From the NCBI GenBank assembly GCA_964521715.1, contig CAZFSS010000008.1, forward strand, positions 1 through 64,000: a DNA stretch of 64,000 nucleotides, in the 5' to 3' direction. Numbering within the stretch: the stretch's first letter is position 1; the number at the start of each line of letters is the position of its first letter. The notes beneath the pieces were generated by a model. It saw only the letters and a list, made by a program, of their open reading frames with translations. It was not told the DNA's origin and did not search any database. A program made the translations under genes and the position numbers. The stretch is from DAOVRD01 sp964521715. Lineage in GTDB: Bacteria > Planctomycetota > Brocadiia > SM23-32. This document shows positions 1 to 8,346 of this stretch, piece by piece.

Positions 1-495
1 GATGCCGTAGGGCGGGTCGATGTAGATCATCTGGACCTTGCCCTTCAGGCCCTCCTTCTCGGCCAGGCTGGTCATGACCAACAGCGAGTCGCCAAGGATC
101 ATGCGGTTCGACCAGTTGGCCTCGTGGTGGTAGAAGTCAACACGGTCGGCGAAGTCCTCGGGCAGGCCGTTGAAGTCGGCAAAGAGGTCGGCCTGGCGGG
201 GCTTGCCGGACGCAGTCTCCTTGCGCAGGTCTTCGATGATGGCCTGGGGCTTGATCTTCTCCTGGATGTAGATGGGCACGGCAGGGACTTCGAGGGGCTG
301 GGCGTCCTGTTCGTCCTTGCCCTTCCAGACGAGCTGCGGGTCGAGAGAGGGGTCGCGGGGATAGAGCACGACGGGCGGCCTCTCCTCATCCTCGGCCACG
401 AAGTCCCGCAGCTCCTCGGTGGGGATATTCTTCCGCTTGTCCTTATGCTTCAGGCTCTCAACCTGTTTCGCCTTCTTGGCCTTCTTGCGCGGCAT
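1..495 (-). CDS. Site-specific DNA methyltransferase, N-terminal part (3' end beyond window)
   Basis: Reading from the ATG at 495-493, the frame is open to base 1 (165 residues). The N-terminus is lysine-rich. Near residue 120 is a 'NRMILGDSLLVM' segment, and the visible end contains YIDPPYG, the DPPY catalytic motif of amino-methyltransferases that make N6-adenine or N4-cytosine methylation. The leader and spacing resemble type III Mod subunits and related site-specific methyltransferases. It is the last of four consecutive minus-strand genes (restriction subunit, TcmP, Gp37-like, methyltransferase), 38 bp after the preceding stop codon. The target-recognition part and C-terminus are outside the window, so subtype and specificity cannot be judged. 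Confidence 0.88.
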   Translation of the reverse strand, partial: MPRKKAKKAKQVESLKHKDKRKNIPTEELRDFVAEDEERPPVVLYPRDPSLDPQLVWKGKDEQDAQPLEVPAVPIYIQEKIKPQAIIEDLRKETASGKPRQADLFADFNGLPEDFADRVDFYHHEANWSNRMILGDSLLVMTSLAEKEGLKGKVQMIYIDPPYGI

Positions 496-533
496 GTTTT
501 TCCCCTGTTATGCGCTCAGTTGTCTCCATACCC

Positions 534-1259
534 CTATGCCTGTACGATCGCAGGCGTCGGCATCTCGTCCCAGGTGCGGCCCTCCAGCTCCCGCCCGGCT
601 TCCTTGCGCCGGACGCCTCCCCATTGCTTGAAGAAGAACGGGACGCCGGCGGCGAGGCACCGATCCCGGATCTGGAGCACCCAGTCCTGTTTCATCGGCC
701 GCGCGCCCGGCCCCGACTCGCCACCTACGATCACCCAGTCGATGCCCTCCAGGTCCAGGTTCTCCACAGGGCCGATAAGGGGCTCGATTGAGGCGAAGCG
801 CACGGCGGCAGGTACCGCTCGCAGGTGATCCATACGCCAGAGATAGTCTTGGTTTTCGACGCTGACGCCCGCCCAGATATGCTCCGGCCAGGGCAGAGAC
901 GCGGCCATCGCCGCGAGCCTCTCTGAGCGCTTGGTCAGCACCTGGAAGAGGTGCCAGTCGGCTTGGCCCATCACCCGGAACACGTCCCGCACGAACGCGT
1001 CCGGGACGTCACCGTGGAACAGGTCACTCATGGAGTTGACGAAGATCACTTGCGCGTGCCGCCACTCCGGAGGCTTGTCAAGCATGTGAGCATGAGTAGT
1101 CACCTGGAAGCCATTCACGTAGTTGGGCTGGCCCATCGCCTGGAGGCGCTTCGCCATCCGCTCAGCGTAACAGTTGGCGCAGCCCGGGCTGATCTTTGTG
1201 CACCCGGTGACGGGGTTCCAGGTGGAGTCTGTCCACTCTATGCTCGACTTAGCGCCCAC
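534..1259 (-). CDS. Phage Gp37/Gp68 family (DUF5131) three-Cys-motif protein
   Basis: 241 residues from a GTG at 1259-1257; upstream codons in this frame look like out-of-frame translation of tcmP, and the conserved family opening (SSIEWTDSTWNPVTGC) follows this start directly. Cysteines 20, 27 and 30 form the three-Cys motif CTKISPGCANC typical of Gp37/Gp68 proteins, which resembles an iron-sulfur cluster site; this is family knowledge, not shown here. Later segments (FVNSMSDLFH, VLTKRSERL, VIVGGESGPGARP, FFFKQWGG) are family hallmarks. The start overlaps the tcmP stop by 11 bp, so the two are probably co-translated. Biochemical function is unknown; Gp37 and TcmP proteins are known to be encoded as pairs. 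Confidence 0.88.
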   Translation of the reverse strand: MGAKSSIEWTDSTWNPVTGCTKISPGCANCYAERMAKRLQAMGQPNYVNGFQVTTHAHMLDKPPEWRHAQVIFVNSMSDLFHGDVPDAFVRDVFRVMGQADWHLFQVLTKRSERLAAMAASLPWPEHIWAGVSVENQDYLWRMDHLRAVPAAVRFASIEPLIGPVENLDLEGIDWVIVGGESGPGARPMKQDWVLQIRDRCLAAGVPFFFKQWGGVRRKEAGRELEGRTWDEMPTPAIVQA

Positions 1260-2094
1260 GGCCGCCTCCCATCGTCTTTCGCCACTTCTTGAAGACGGCG
1301 CCTGCGATCTTCCCGCCCGTCTCATTGTGCGAGGCGAAGTAGAGATAGTAGAGAGTCGCGCCCTTCGAATTCCGCATGGCCAGTGGCTCGGGCACGTACT
1401 TGAAACCGGCAACCTGCTTGAGGCGTCGTCTGTAGGCGGTGGCCACGGCCTCGTTCGCCTTCTTTTCCTCGATGTCGCCGAACAACCCCGGCTGCTTCCT
1501 GTAGGCCGCCTGTCTCCAGGAGTCATCGCCCCAGAAAGCGTTCATGCGCTCTATCTGCTCAGGTCGGACGTCATCGGGGTTGCGCCGTAGGACGTTCCTG
1601 TTGGCGTCCATTATCATGAAGGTGAGGAGTATCTCGATGCTCTTCATTTGCCCTGCAGTCTTCACGACCTCCCACCGGGGGTTGAGGCCATAAGGGTCGA
1701 GCAGACACAAAGCCCGGCAGAAGTCCTCGTAGCGGCACTGCGGGAACACCTTCTCAAGCAGGACCATGTTGCAGTCGCCTTCGTACACAGTGACATCATT
1801 GCGATCACCGGCCAAACGACGGAGTTCCGCGGCCCGCTTCCCATCCAGGTCAATGAAGTGGTAGTGAGAGAAGTGGGGCTCAACTGTTAGCGCGACCGCC
1901 GGACTCCCTTCGATGACCTCTCCGGACGTTCTGGATACGTGTGCGCCCATGCCAGCGAATCCATCGATGTAAGCGAGGCGCTTCAGCCACTCTCGCTTAT
2001 TGAGAATAGCCGTGTATGCGGGGGCGTACTCTCGGAGGATGTTCAGCTTGATCTCGGTCCAGTAGCCGACGTCATCGAGTCCCGCATCACACAT
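1249..2094 (-). CDS. tcmP: Three-Cys-motif partner protein TcmP
   Basis: 281 residues. I place the start at the ATG at 2094-2092, overlapping the restriction-gene stop by 8 bp; an upstream start at 2160 would add 22 residues that look like shadow sequence. The segment YIDGFAGMG near residues 42-50 and LLDPYGLNP resemble motifs of Rossmann-fold methyltransferase-like proteins, and the order of conserved blocks matches the TcmP family, the regular partner of Gp37/Gp68 three-Cys proteins. The partner gene follows immediately with an 11 bp overlap. What the pair does is not established. Its position between restriction and modification genes suggests that it acts with them or is carried as cargo. 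Confidence 0.85.
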   Translation of the reverse strand: MCDAGLDDVGYWTEIKLNILREYAPAYTAILNKREWLKRLAYIDGFAGMGAHVSRTSGEVIEGSPAVALTVEPHFSHYHFIDLDGKRAAELRRLAGDRNDVTVYEGDCNMVLLEKVFPQCRYEDFCRALCLLDPYGLNPRWEVVKTAGQMKSIEILLTFMIMDANRNVLRRNPDDVRPEQIERMNAFWGDDSWRQAAYRKQPGLFGDIEEKKANEAVATAYRRRLKQVAGFKYVPEPLAMRNSKGATLYYLYFASHNETGGKIAGAVFKKWRKTMGGGRGR

Positions 2095-5000
2095 CGGCCA
2101 CAGTCGCCTCCAACAGCGCCCTGATCTCGTTCTGGGCGTCCCATGGATCGCGGATTTCAAGAAATGCCCAGCGGCCGAAGCCGCCGTGGTTGTTGATGGC
2201 CGGCACCCACATGTCGCGGGCAGTCGCTACCTTGGCTTCCTTGTCCTTCCGTTTCTGCCCGGTCACTTCGACGATGAGGTTCAGCAGGTCGTCCTCGTCG
2301 TGGCCATCGTCCAGGCGAACCAGGAAGTCCGGGTAGTAGTTCTTCTCCTCGCCGGCAAGCACGTAGGGAATCGCGAACCCGACATTGTGGTTCTTGACGT
2401 AGGCACGGACCTCGTCCATGTCCTCCAGCGCCTGGGCCATCTTCTGCTCCCAGTCGTTCGTGTCGCCCACGACATGAGAGACGTGGCACTTGTCTTCTCT
2501 CGTGGCATAGACGGGCTGCGTCGTGTCGAAGTCCACGTGTTCCGTGGTGCCGACAGTATCGTAGGGCCGGAGGATCGGCATGAGGCGCTTCTGCCCCTGC
2601 TCAGAGTGCGCAATGGCGCGGTATATCTTGTCGGAGGCGCTGTAAGCGTGCTCAAGGAGCAGCAGGAGCTGAGGAAAGGTGTTGTCCTTGCAGACGACGC
2701 ACTCGTCCAGCCAGCGCCTACAGACCTGAAGGAGCGATGGGAAGAGCCAGTGCTTCACCTCGGGCTCGAAGCGGTGTTCCTGCGGCGTGTCCTCACGTTG
2801 CGCCCCGTCCTGGCGGAAGTAGCGCTCGAGGGTCAGCTTGCCGAGCAGGAAGGCCACCTCCTGCATGCGCTTCTGCTTGAGGTCGTCCAGCGTGTGGATG
2901 CTCGTCTCGCCGACGATTGGCGCGTTCTCGGTCTTCGTCGGCACGTCTTCCGTCGAGAGAACGAACTGCGAATCCTCGTTGAAGCTGGCGGTTACGGTCT
3001 CTGAGGGAAGCTCATACCTGTAGCCGGTCACGCGCGGGAAACTGATCATGCAGTCCATCCGCTCGGGCAGCGCTCGCACGTGCGTGGGGATGGGACCTGG
3101 CGTCGGCTCACGCTGCGAGCCGCTGCACGGGATGAACGAGAAGGGCACACCGTACACCTCGGCGTACTCAGGTTCGAACATGCCGTCTCCGTTGACAGCG
3201 TAGCTCCGACGGCGCAGGCCGCGACCGACCACCTGCTCGCAGAGGAGTTGTGTGCCGAACGCCCGGACTCCGAGGATGTGAGTGACGGTGTTGGCGTCCC
3301 ACCCTTCTGTCAGCATGGAGACCGAAACGACGCACTTGACGTGCTCGCCGAGCTTCCCAGGCTTGCCGACCGTGTTGCAGACCTCTCGCAGGAGGTCCTC
3401 GTCTGTGATCTTGTCCACGTCGGCGCCGGGGAAGCGTTCCCGGTACTCCCGCTTGAACTCCTCGATCTCCGCGGCCGCCATCTGCTTGAAGGTACGGCTC
3501 ATCTGCTGACCGGACTCAAGTTCCTCGCTGTCGATGAGGATCGTGTTGGGCCGGGCCGTCCACCCGCCGTCCTGTTCATTGCTGAAGATGATGAGCTTCC
3601 CAGGCGCTACGAGTCTAGAGCCGTCCGGCAACTCCTTCTCCCACCCAGCGACGTAGTCGAAGACGAGCTTGGACACGTTCGTGTTGTTGCAGACCACGAT
3701 GAAGACGGGTGGGGTGAGGCCGCGCGCCTGGGCGTCCTTGTCCTCTTCCCAGAGGCGGTAGTACGCCTTGTAGTTCTCGTAGAGGCTTTCCAGAGCTCCT
3801 TCCAGCTGTAGCGGCAGCTTCGGCTCGCCGGACACGGCCTGAGTCCCTCGGCCCTTCTTCGGCAGGTCGTCGCGCACACGGTACCAGAGGTCGCGGTACG
3901 TAGGCATCTCGCCCGTCATGGAGTCATCAGCTACAGGAACACGGGGCACCTTCACGATCCCGGACTCGATGGCGTCGATGAGGGAGAAGTCGCTGGCGAC
4001 CCAGGGGAAGAGGGTGCCCTCGCCGTAGCCTGAGCCCCGCAAGAAGAACGGCGTCGCCGAGAGGTCGTAGATAGCCTTGACGCCGAGCTTGCTCTGCACG
4101 GCCTCCAGGCCGGATATCCAGACGCGGGCAGACTCGTTCCGCTTGTCCGCTTCCCTCCGCTCATCACCCTTGAGCTTGGGCTCGTCCTCATCCGGCTTCC
4201 GGCGGTAGCAGTGGTGCCCCTCGTCGTTCAGGACGATGATGTTCTTCTTGTTACGGAACTCAGCACAGACGCGCCGTACCATCTCGTTGGGGGTCTCCTT
4301 GAACGGGCTTTCCTCTCCCTTAGCCAGTATCTCCTTCGTGAGTTTGCTGGAGGGCAGTCTCTCCCGGCATATGAGCTGATGGAAGTTCGTGATGACGACG
4401 CGCGCGCGGTGCAGGTCTTCGCGCATAGTGCTGGGGACGGTGTCGAACTGCCGGTAGTAGTTGTCCGGGTCGTTGGGCAGCAGGACGCGCAGGCGGTCCC
4501 GGATCGTGATGCCGGGGGTGACAACCAGGAAGCTGTCCGTGAAGCGGGCGTCCTGGGGGTTGGCGAACTTGTTCAGCGCTTGCCAGGCGATGAGCATGGA
4601 CATAACCACGGTCTTTCCGCTGCCCGTGGCCATCTTGAAGGCGATCCGGTAAAGGCCGGGATTGCTGCCCTCATTGGCTTCGCGGATGCGGTTCTCGATC
4701 CAGGCGTCGCTGAACTTGCTCGCCACCTCCGTGATGTAGATGGCGGTTTCAGCTGCCTCGATCTGACAGAAGAAGAGCCGCTTATCCCGGTCCGGGCGGG
4801 TCCAGTACTCCAGCAGGCGCGCAGTCGTTTTCGTGACGCCCGGCCGGCCCCGACGCCGCCAGAGGGAGACACGGGAACGTACCTCGTTGATGAACTTGTT
4901 CTCCTCGAGGCGATCCTCGGTCCACTCTGTGTCCAACAGCGTCTGCTTAGGCCCTCTCTTGCGCGGACGAGGCACCGGCACGAAGTACGCACTTACCCGA

Positions 5001-5113
5001 CGGGGCTCGACGACCTCGTTCGTAATCCCCTCGTCGGAGAACCTGAAGTGGCGGCTGGGCTCTTCGAACGGCGAGTTGATTACCGGTTTCTCAATGATGA
5101 CTTGGTTGGCCAT
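2087..5113 (-). CDS. Type III-like restriction enzyme: DEAD/DEAH helicase with C-terminal nuclease
   Basis: 1,008 residues from the ATG at 5113-5111; upstream codons to 5353 are unlike the family and lie over the promoter. Walker A is ATGSGKT (about 163-169), Walker B/motif II is DEGHH (about 297-301), and motif VI is QVVGRGLRRR, all of an SF2 helicase/translocase. The C-terminus has PDFLV (about 928) and EVTGQKRKDKE (about 949), the pattern of the PD-(D/E)XK nuclease at the end of type III Res subunits. The length and layout recall the BPTD_3080-type restriction endonuclease family. It should translocate along and cut unmodified DNA. It is the first gene of the cassette, 73 bp after the predicted transcription start. 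Confidence 0.9.
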   Translation of the reverse strand: MANQVIIEKPVINSPFEEPSRHFRFSDEGITNEVVEPRRVSAYFVPVPRPRKRGPKQTLLDTEWTEDRLEENKFINEVRSRVSLWRRRGRPGVTKTTARLLEYWTRPDRDKRLFFCQIEAAETAIYITEVASKFSDAWIENRIREANEGSNPGLYRIAFKMATGSGKTVVMSMLIAWQALNKFANPQDARFTDSFLVVTPGITIRDRLRVLLPNDPDNYYRQFDTVPSTMREDLHRARVVITNFHQLICRERLPSSKLTKEILAKGEESPFKETPNEMVRRVCAEFRNKKNIIVLNDEGHHCYRRKPDEDEPKLKGDERREADKRNESARVWISGLEAVQSKLGVKAIYDLSATPFFLRGSGYGEGTLFPWVASDFSLIDAIESGIVKVPRVPVADDSMTGEMPTYRDLWYRVRDDLPKKGRGTQAVSGEPKLPLQLEGALESLYENYKAYYRLWEEDKDAQARGLTPPVFIVVCNNTNVSKLVFDYVAGWEKELPDGSRLVAPGKLIIFSNEQDGGWTARPNTILIDSEELESGQQMSRTFKQMAAAEIEEFKREYRERFPGADVDKITDEDLLREVCNTVGKPGKLGEHVKCVVSVSMLTEGWDANTVTHILGVRAFGTQLLCEQVVGRGLRRRSYAVNGDGMFEPEYAEVYGVPFSFIPCSGSQREPTPGPIPTHVRALPERMDCMISFPRVTGYRYELPSETVTASFNEDSQFVLSTEDVPTKTENAPIVGETSIHTLDDLKQKRMQEVAFLLGKLTLERYFRQDGAQREDTPQEHRFEPEVKHWLFPSLLQVCRRWLDECVVCKDNTFPQLLLLLEHAYSASDKIYRAIAHSEQGQKRLMPILRPYDTVGTTEHVDFDTTQPVYATREDKCHVSHVVGDTNDWEQKMAQALEDMDEVRAYVKNHNVGFAIPYVLAGEEKNYYPDFLVRLDDGHDEDDLLNLIVEVTGQKRKDKEAKVATARDMWVPAINNHGGFGRWAFLEIRDPWDAQNEIRALLEATVADV

Positions 5114-5192
5114 CTCGCTGCCCCATTCGGATAGGGATTCTCCCTGTCCCCCCGGCCCGGTGTGACGTTGCCTTACGCACCCCGGCGCCAGC

Positions 5193-5220
5193 ATTATGGG
5201 GCGCCACAAGCCTGTGTCAA
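5193..5220 (-). promoter_or_regulatory. Predicted sigma-70 promoter of the restriction cassette
   Basis: On the minus strand, TTGACA (5220-5215) is separated by 16 bp from CATAAT (5198-5193). The -35 is a full match and the -10 differs at one base from consensus. Transcription would begin near 5186, leaving a leader of about 73 bases before the restriction gene. Confidence 0.6.
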
Positions 5221-5577
5221 GTGGCGTTGCGGACGGCAACGGCCGGTTGACTGGCAAACGCTCGGTGTGCAGAACAGCGGGCAAACTGCAGGTTATCCAG
5301 CGATGGGGCCCTATTCCTCTCTCCTGCCGGCACGGAGCAGCCACAGCTGGCACGCCGCACTCAACAGAACGTCTTGAGCACCTGTTCCTTGTGCCGCCCG
5401 TAGCCGATGCGAACGGCCTTCATGCTCCAGCCTAGTGACTTCATCCGATGTGCCACGGTCGATCCCCTTCGTGCCGACTCAAGCCCCCTACACGATCGCC
5501 CCAGGCATCCCTGCGACAGTCGCGCGCTGGCACGGTCCATAGATATCGACAGGCACCCCCGCATCCCTCGGTACTCG
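5221..5577. other. Non-coding stretch upstream of the restriction cassette
   Basis: This is the rest of the gap between the restriction gene start at 5113 and the stop of the repeat protein at 5578. Reading frames here are short and arginine-rich, without ribosome-binding sites or recognisable motifs. I see no repeats or RNA genes. Confidence 0.4.
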
Positions 5578-7155
5578 TCACGGGGCGAGCGCACCCGTCC
5601 CTGGTGTGTTCGCATCTACCCCAGCACTGGCCGACCCCGGGCCGAGGCGGTCGTGGTCGACGGCCAGTCCGCCCGGGCCACTGCTCCACCCGCTGACGGT
5701 ACCTATGGGAGTGCTCAGGTCATACCACGTCCGCCCCCCGTGGGTGCTGCTCCAGCCGCCGACGGTACCTGTAGGAGTGCTCAGGTCATACCACGTCTGG
5801 CCCCCGTGGGTGCTGCTCCAGCCGCCGACGGTACCTGTAGGAGTGCTCAGGTCGTACCACGTCTGGCCCCCGTGGGTGCTGCTCCACCCGCTGACGGTAC
5901 CGGACGGCGCGCTCAGATCATACCACGTCCGCCCCCCGTGGGTGCTGCTCCAGCCGCCGACGGTGCCTGTAGGAGTGCTCAGGTCATACCACGTCTGGCC
6001 CCCGTGGGTGCTGCTCCAGCCGCCCACGGTACCGGACGGCGTGCTCAAGTCGTGCCACGTCATCCCGTCGCGAGTGCTGCTGAAGCCCGACACGCTGCCA
6101 AGGGGGCTAGACGAGTAGCTCCCCGTTAGTCTGCCGTAGCCCTCATCAAGCGTGTCAACGGGACTGCCGAGAGGACCAACGTGGTCGGCTTCCCTAGCCG
6201 AGACCGACGGTCCCCAGCCCCAGTCGTCGGTGCCGGAGTCTCCGACGAGCCCGCTCTCGGCCCAAGTGGACCATGGAAGTGTGGAGCGCCGCCACTCTGT
6301 CCCTTCCTCTTCCTGGCCAGCGAGGGGATGGTAGGAGCGGAGCCTGAGTAGCCAAGGCGCGGGATCCTGCAGAAGGAGCACTTGTCTCGCCACATTGGCG
6401 TCCGCATGGGCCGCCAGACCCAGATCGGTGTCAGCCGAACTGCCGTATGCCCAAGGCGGGCTACTGTCCGCTTGGCCAGTGGCATGAGGTGTCGTGGTGT
6501 GGCCCCACACACGCCAAAGAACGGGGCGTCCGGGAGCTTGTGCCAACTGAGGCGGGGACGCCCTATCAGGAGCTTGCCTTTGCTGCCACCTTCTCTGCCG
6601 AGCCTGAGCCGAGTCGTCGTGCGGACCGGCGAGCCCAAAGCCCGACTCGGTTTCTCCGATCGCGTGCCACGGAGCGGGTACCCCCATCGAGGCACGAAGA
6701 TCGGGGCTCGCCTGCGCTTCCGCAGCGGCCTGCATTCTGTCGGTCGGCGCCGTGCGATGCCCTTCGACTCTCGTGTTGGCCGCAACACTCCCATCGAGTG
6801 CCCTCCGAGGGCTCGACGCAAGCCGAGCAACAGAGCTGGGAGCGATCTTGCCGGCCGTCACACCTGACGCCCCAGGCTGGGGCGCTGCAAGCCCGGGTCG
6901 AAGGGCCGTGTGTTGTCTGGACGTGTCCGGCCCTCGAAACACATAGAAGGACCACGCTCCCGCGAAGAGAGCAAGGGCCAGAAGAAGGCACGCGGCCAGC
7001 CTGTAGGAAGCGTGCGCCTGGTTTTCAGACGGCTTATCCGGGCGGATATGGAAGCACGCCGCGCACCAGGGGCACTGGTAGGTCTGATCCACTGGCGCGG
7101 CCGGCACGCCCACAGCACGGGCGCACTCAGGGCACTTCACGACGGACTTGGCCAT
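5578..7155 (-). CDS. Membrane protein with N-terminal zinc-ribbon-like motif and six 22-residue C-terminal repeats
   Basis: 525 residues from the ATG at 7155-7153, preceded by GGGGTGG. Two CxxC knuckles (C8/C11 and C28/C31) suggest a small zinc ribbon, followed by one hydrophobic span at about 52-73, probably a membrane anchor. A long low-complexity, Ala/Ser/Pro/Gly-rich linker leads to tandem repeats from about residue 353, each built as G-T-V-x-G-W-S-S-T-H-G-G-x-T-W-Y-D-L-S-x-P-x. There are six complete copies and a shortened seventh near the C-terminus. I do not recognise a family. The regular Trp, Tyr and Gly suggest a beta-rich surface repeat. It is a lone gene between the restriction cassette and the recombinase/replication genes; no partner is evident. 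Confidence 0.75.
   Translation of the reverse strand: MAKSVVKCPECARAVGVPAAPVDQTYQCPWCAACFHIRPDKPSENQAHASYRLAACLLLALALFAGAWSFYVFRGPDTSRQHTALRPGLAAPQPGASGVTAGKIAPSSVARLASSPRRALDGSVAANTRVEGHRTAPTDRMQAAAEAQASPDLRASMGVPAPWHAIGETESGFGLAGPHDDSAQARQRRWQQRQAPDRASPPQLAQAPGRPVLWRVWGHTTTPHATGQADSSPPWAYGSSADTDLGLAAHADANVARQVLLLQDPAPWLLRLRSYHPLAGQEEEGTEWRRSTLPWSTWAESGLVGDSGTDDWGWGPSVSAREADHVGPLGSPVDTLDEGYGRLTGSYSSSPLGSVSGFSSTRDGMTWHDLSTPSGTVGGWSSTHGGQTWYDLSTPTGTVGGWSSTHGGRTWYDLSAPSGTVSGWSSTHGGQTWYDLSTPTGTVGGWSSTHGGQTWYDLSTPTGTVGGWSSTHGGRTWYDLSTPIGTVSGWSSGPGGLAVDHDRLGPGSASAGVDANTPGTGALAP
5664..6099 (-). repeat. Tandem 66-bp repeats inside the repeat-protein gene
   Basis: Six consecutive 66-bp units occupy 6099-5704 and a partial seventh follows to about 5664. 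Units differ by a few bases each, and many differences are silent or conservative. The outermost unit (6034-6099) is the most diverged. Such homogeneous arrays change copy number by slippage or recombination, and they can be collapsed in assemblies. Confidence 0.9.
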
Positions 7156-7342
7156 TTCGCCACCCCGACTGAATACCAACCTCGGAGGCAGCGATCAACC
7201 AGCGGGCCAAGAAGCTGCCTCCCCCGGGTAGTTGCACCAATATGCTAGCCGATGGCCGACAGGACCACAATAGGCAGTTTTCTGATACGGGCCTTCCAAG
7301 ATTCTGAGGGGCCGACCTACGGCGCAAGTGGCAGGTCAGAGC

Positions 7343-8302
7343 CTACTCCTTGTCGGGCGGCCTGTCTCGGGAGACCAGTTCCGCGACTTCGCCGGCAACA
7401 TCGCGGCGGTTGTCGTCGTAGCGTCTCACCGTCTCGATGCTGGCATGGCGGGAGTACCGGGCCACCTTCGAGATGTTCCCGTTAGTGCGCTCCAGGGCCG
7501 TCGTAATGCCCGTGTGCCGGAGCCCGTGAGGGCGCACCGTCCCAACGCCTGCTGCGTCGGCGATGCGAGCGACAATGATGCGCACGCCCTCACCTGTCAG
7601 GCGTCCGCCCGCATAGCGCCCCGCCCTGGAGACAAACAGGGGGCCGGGCTCTTTGCCGCGTTCCTTGATCCACGCCTTGAGTGCGTCTGCCGTCGCCGGG
7701 GGAATGGTCAGCGTCTCCCGCTCCAGTCGGCCTTTGCCGAGGATCGAGAGCTTGCGCTTCCTCAGGTCCACGTGCTCCAGGTCGAGCTCCACGACTTCAC
7801 CTCGCCGCAAGGCCAGGTCGTGCAGCAAACGCAGCATGGCCGTATCCCTGCCGTCGGCTACTTGGATCATCGCGCGGTACGCATCCTCGCCCGGCCCGGC
7901 CGTGTCACGGTACCGCTGGACCTTCTCGCCTTCGAGCTCGACCGTCCAGGTCAGTAGTCCGAGCGTCCGCCCGAGCTTGAGGGCCGAGCGGATGGCCGAT
8001 AGGCGCCGGTTGCGCGTGGAGGGGGAAAGCTCTCGCTCTGCCATGTCGTCGCGGTACTGCATAACCAGCAGATTCGCGCGACGGGGGCCGGCTTCGATGA
8101 GGCAATCCATCGCCTCGACCGGCCCCGACTTGCCAAGGAATGCGGCGAAGTCCCGCAGGTCCGCATCGTAGGCCCGGCGCGTGTTCTCGCTCCGGCGAGA
8201 AAGGAACTGCTCGATAAGCTCCCGTACGCCCGGCTCATCGGCCCGTGCCGGCGCCCTGGGCTCCCTCTTTATGATGTCGTCTCTCATTGCTCCGTGTTCC
8301 AT
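7343..8302 (-). CDS. Tyrosine recombinase (phage integrase family)
   Basis: 319 residues. An N-terminal SAM-like core-binding domain (about 25-120) precedes a catalytic domain with R166 or R167 in LALRRGEVVEL, K190, H259-G-L-R262-H263, H286 and nucleophile Y295, so all residues of an active tyrosine recombinase are present. The start could be the ATG at 8302 or one five codons later at 8287, which is preceded closely by CGGAGC. The gene lies downstream of an AAA ATPase gene and a strong GC hairpin. It is a second recombinase in the island, separate from the one beside the tRNA; resolution of multimers or a nested element are possible roles. Substrate is unknown. Confidence 0.88.
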   Translation of the reverse strand: MEHGAMRDDIIKREPRAPARADEPGVRELIEQFLSRRSENTRRAYDADLRDFAAFLGKSGPVEAMDCLIEAGPRRANLLVMQYRDDMAERELSPSTRNRRLSAIRSALKLGRTLGLLTWTVELEGEKVQRYRDTAGPGEDAYRAMIQVADGRDTAMLRLLHDLALRRGEVVELDLEHVDLRKRKLSILGKGRLERETLTIPPATADALKAWIKERGKEPGPLFVSRAGRYAGGRLTGEGVRIIVARIADAAGVGTVRPHGLRHTGITTALERTNGNISKVARYSRHASIETVRRYDDNRRDVAGEVAELVSRDRPPDKE

Positions 8303-8312
8303 GTAGGGGTTA

Positions 8313-8339
8313 GGGGGCGGCCCACGAGGGGCCGCCCCC
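8313..8339. other. Perfect GC-rich inverted repeat between ATPase and recombinase genes
   Basis: Two 11-base arms, GGGGGCGGCCC and GGGCCGCCCCC, flank a 5-base loop. It sits between the ATPase stop (8347) and the recombinase start. No T-run follows on the minus strand, so it is not a standard intrinsic terminator. It could limit read-through or stabilise the upstream mRNA. Confidence 0.5.
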
Positions 8340-8346
8340 GTCTCGC

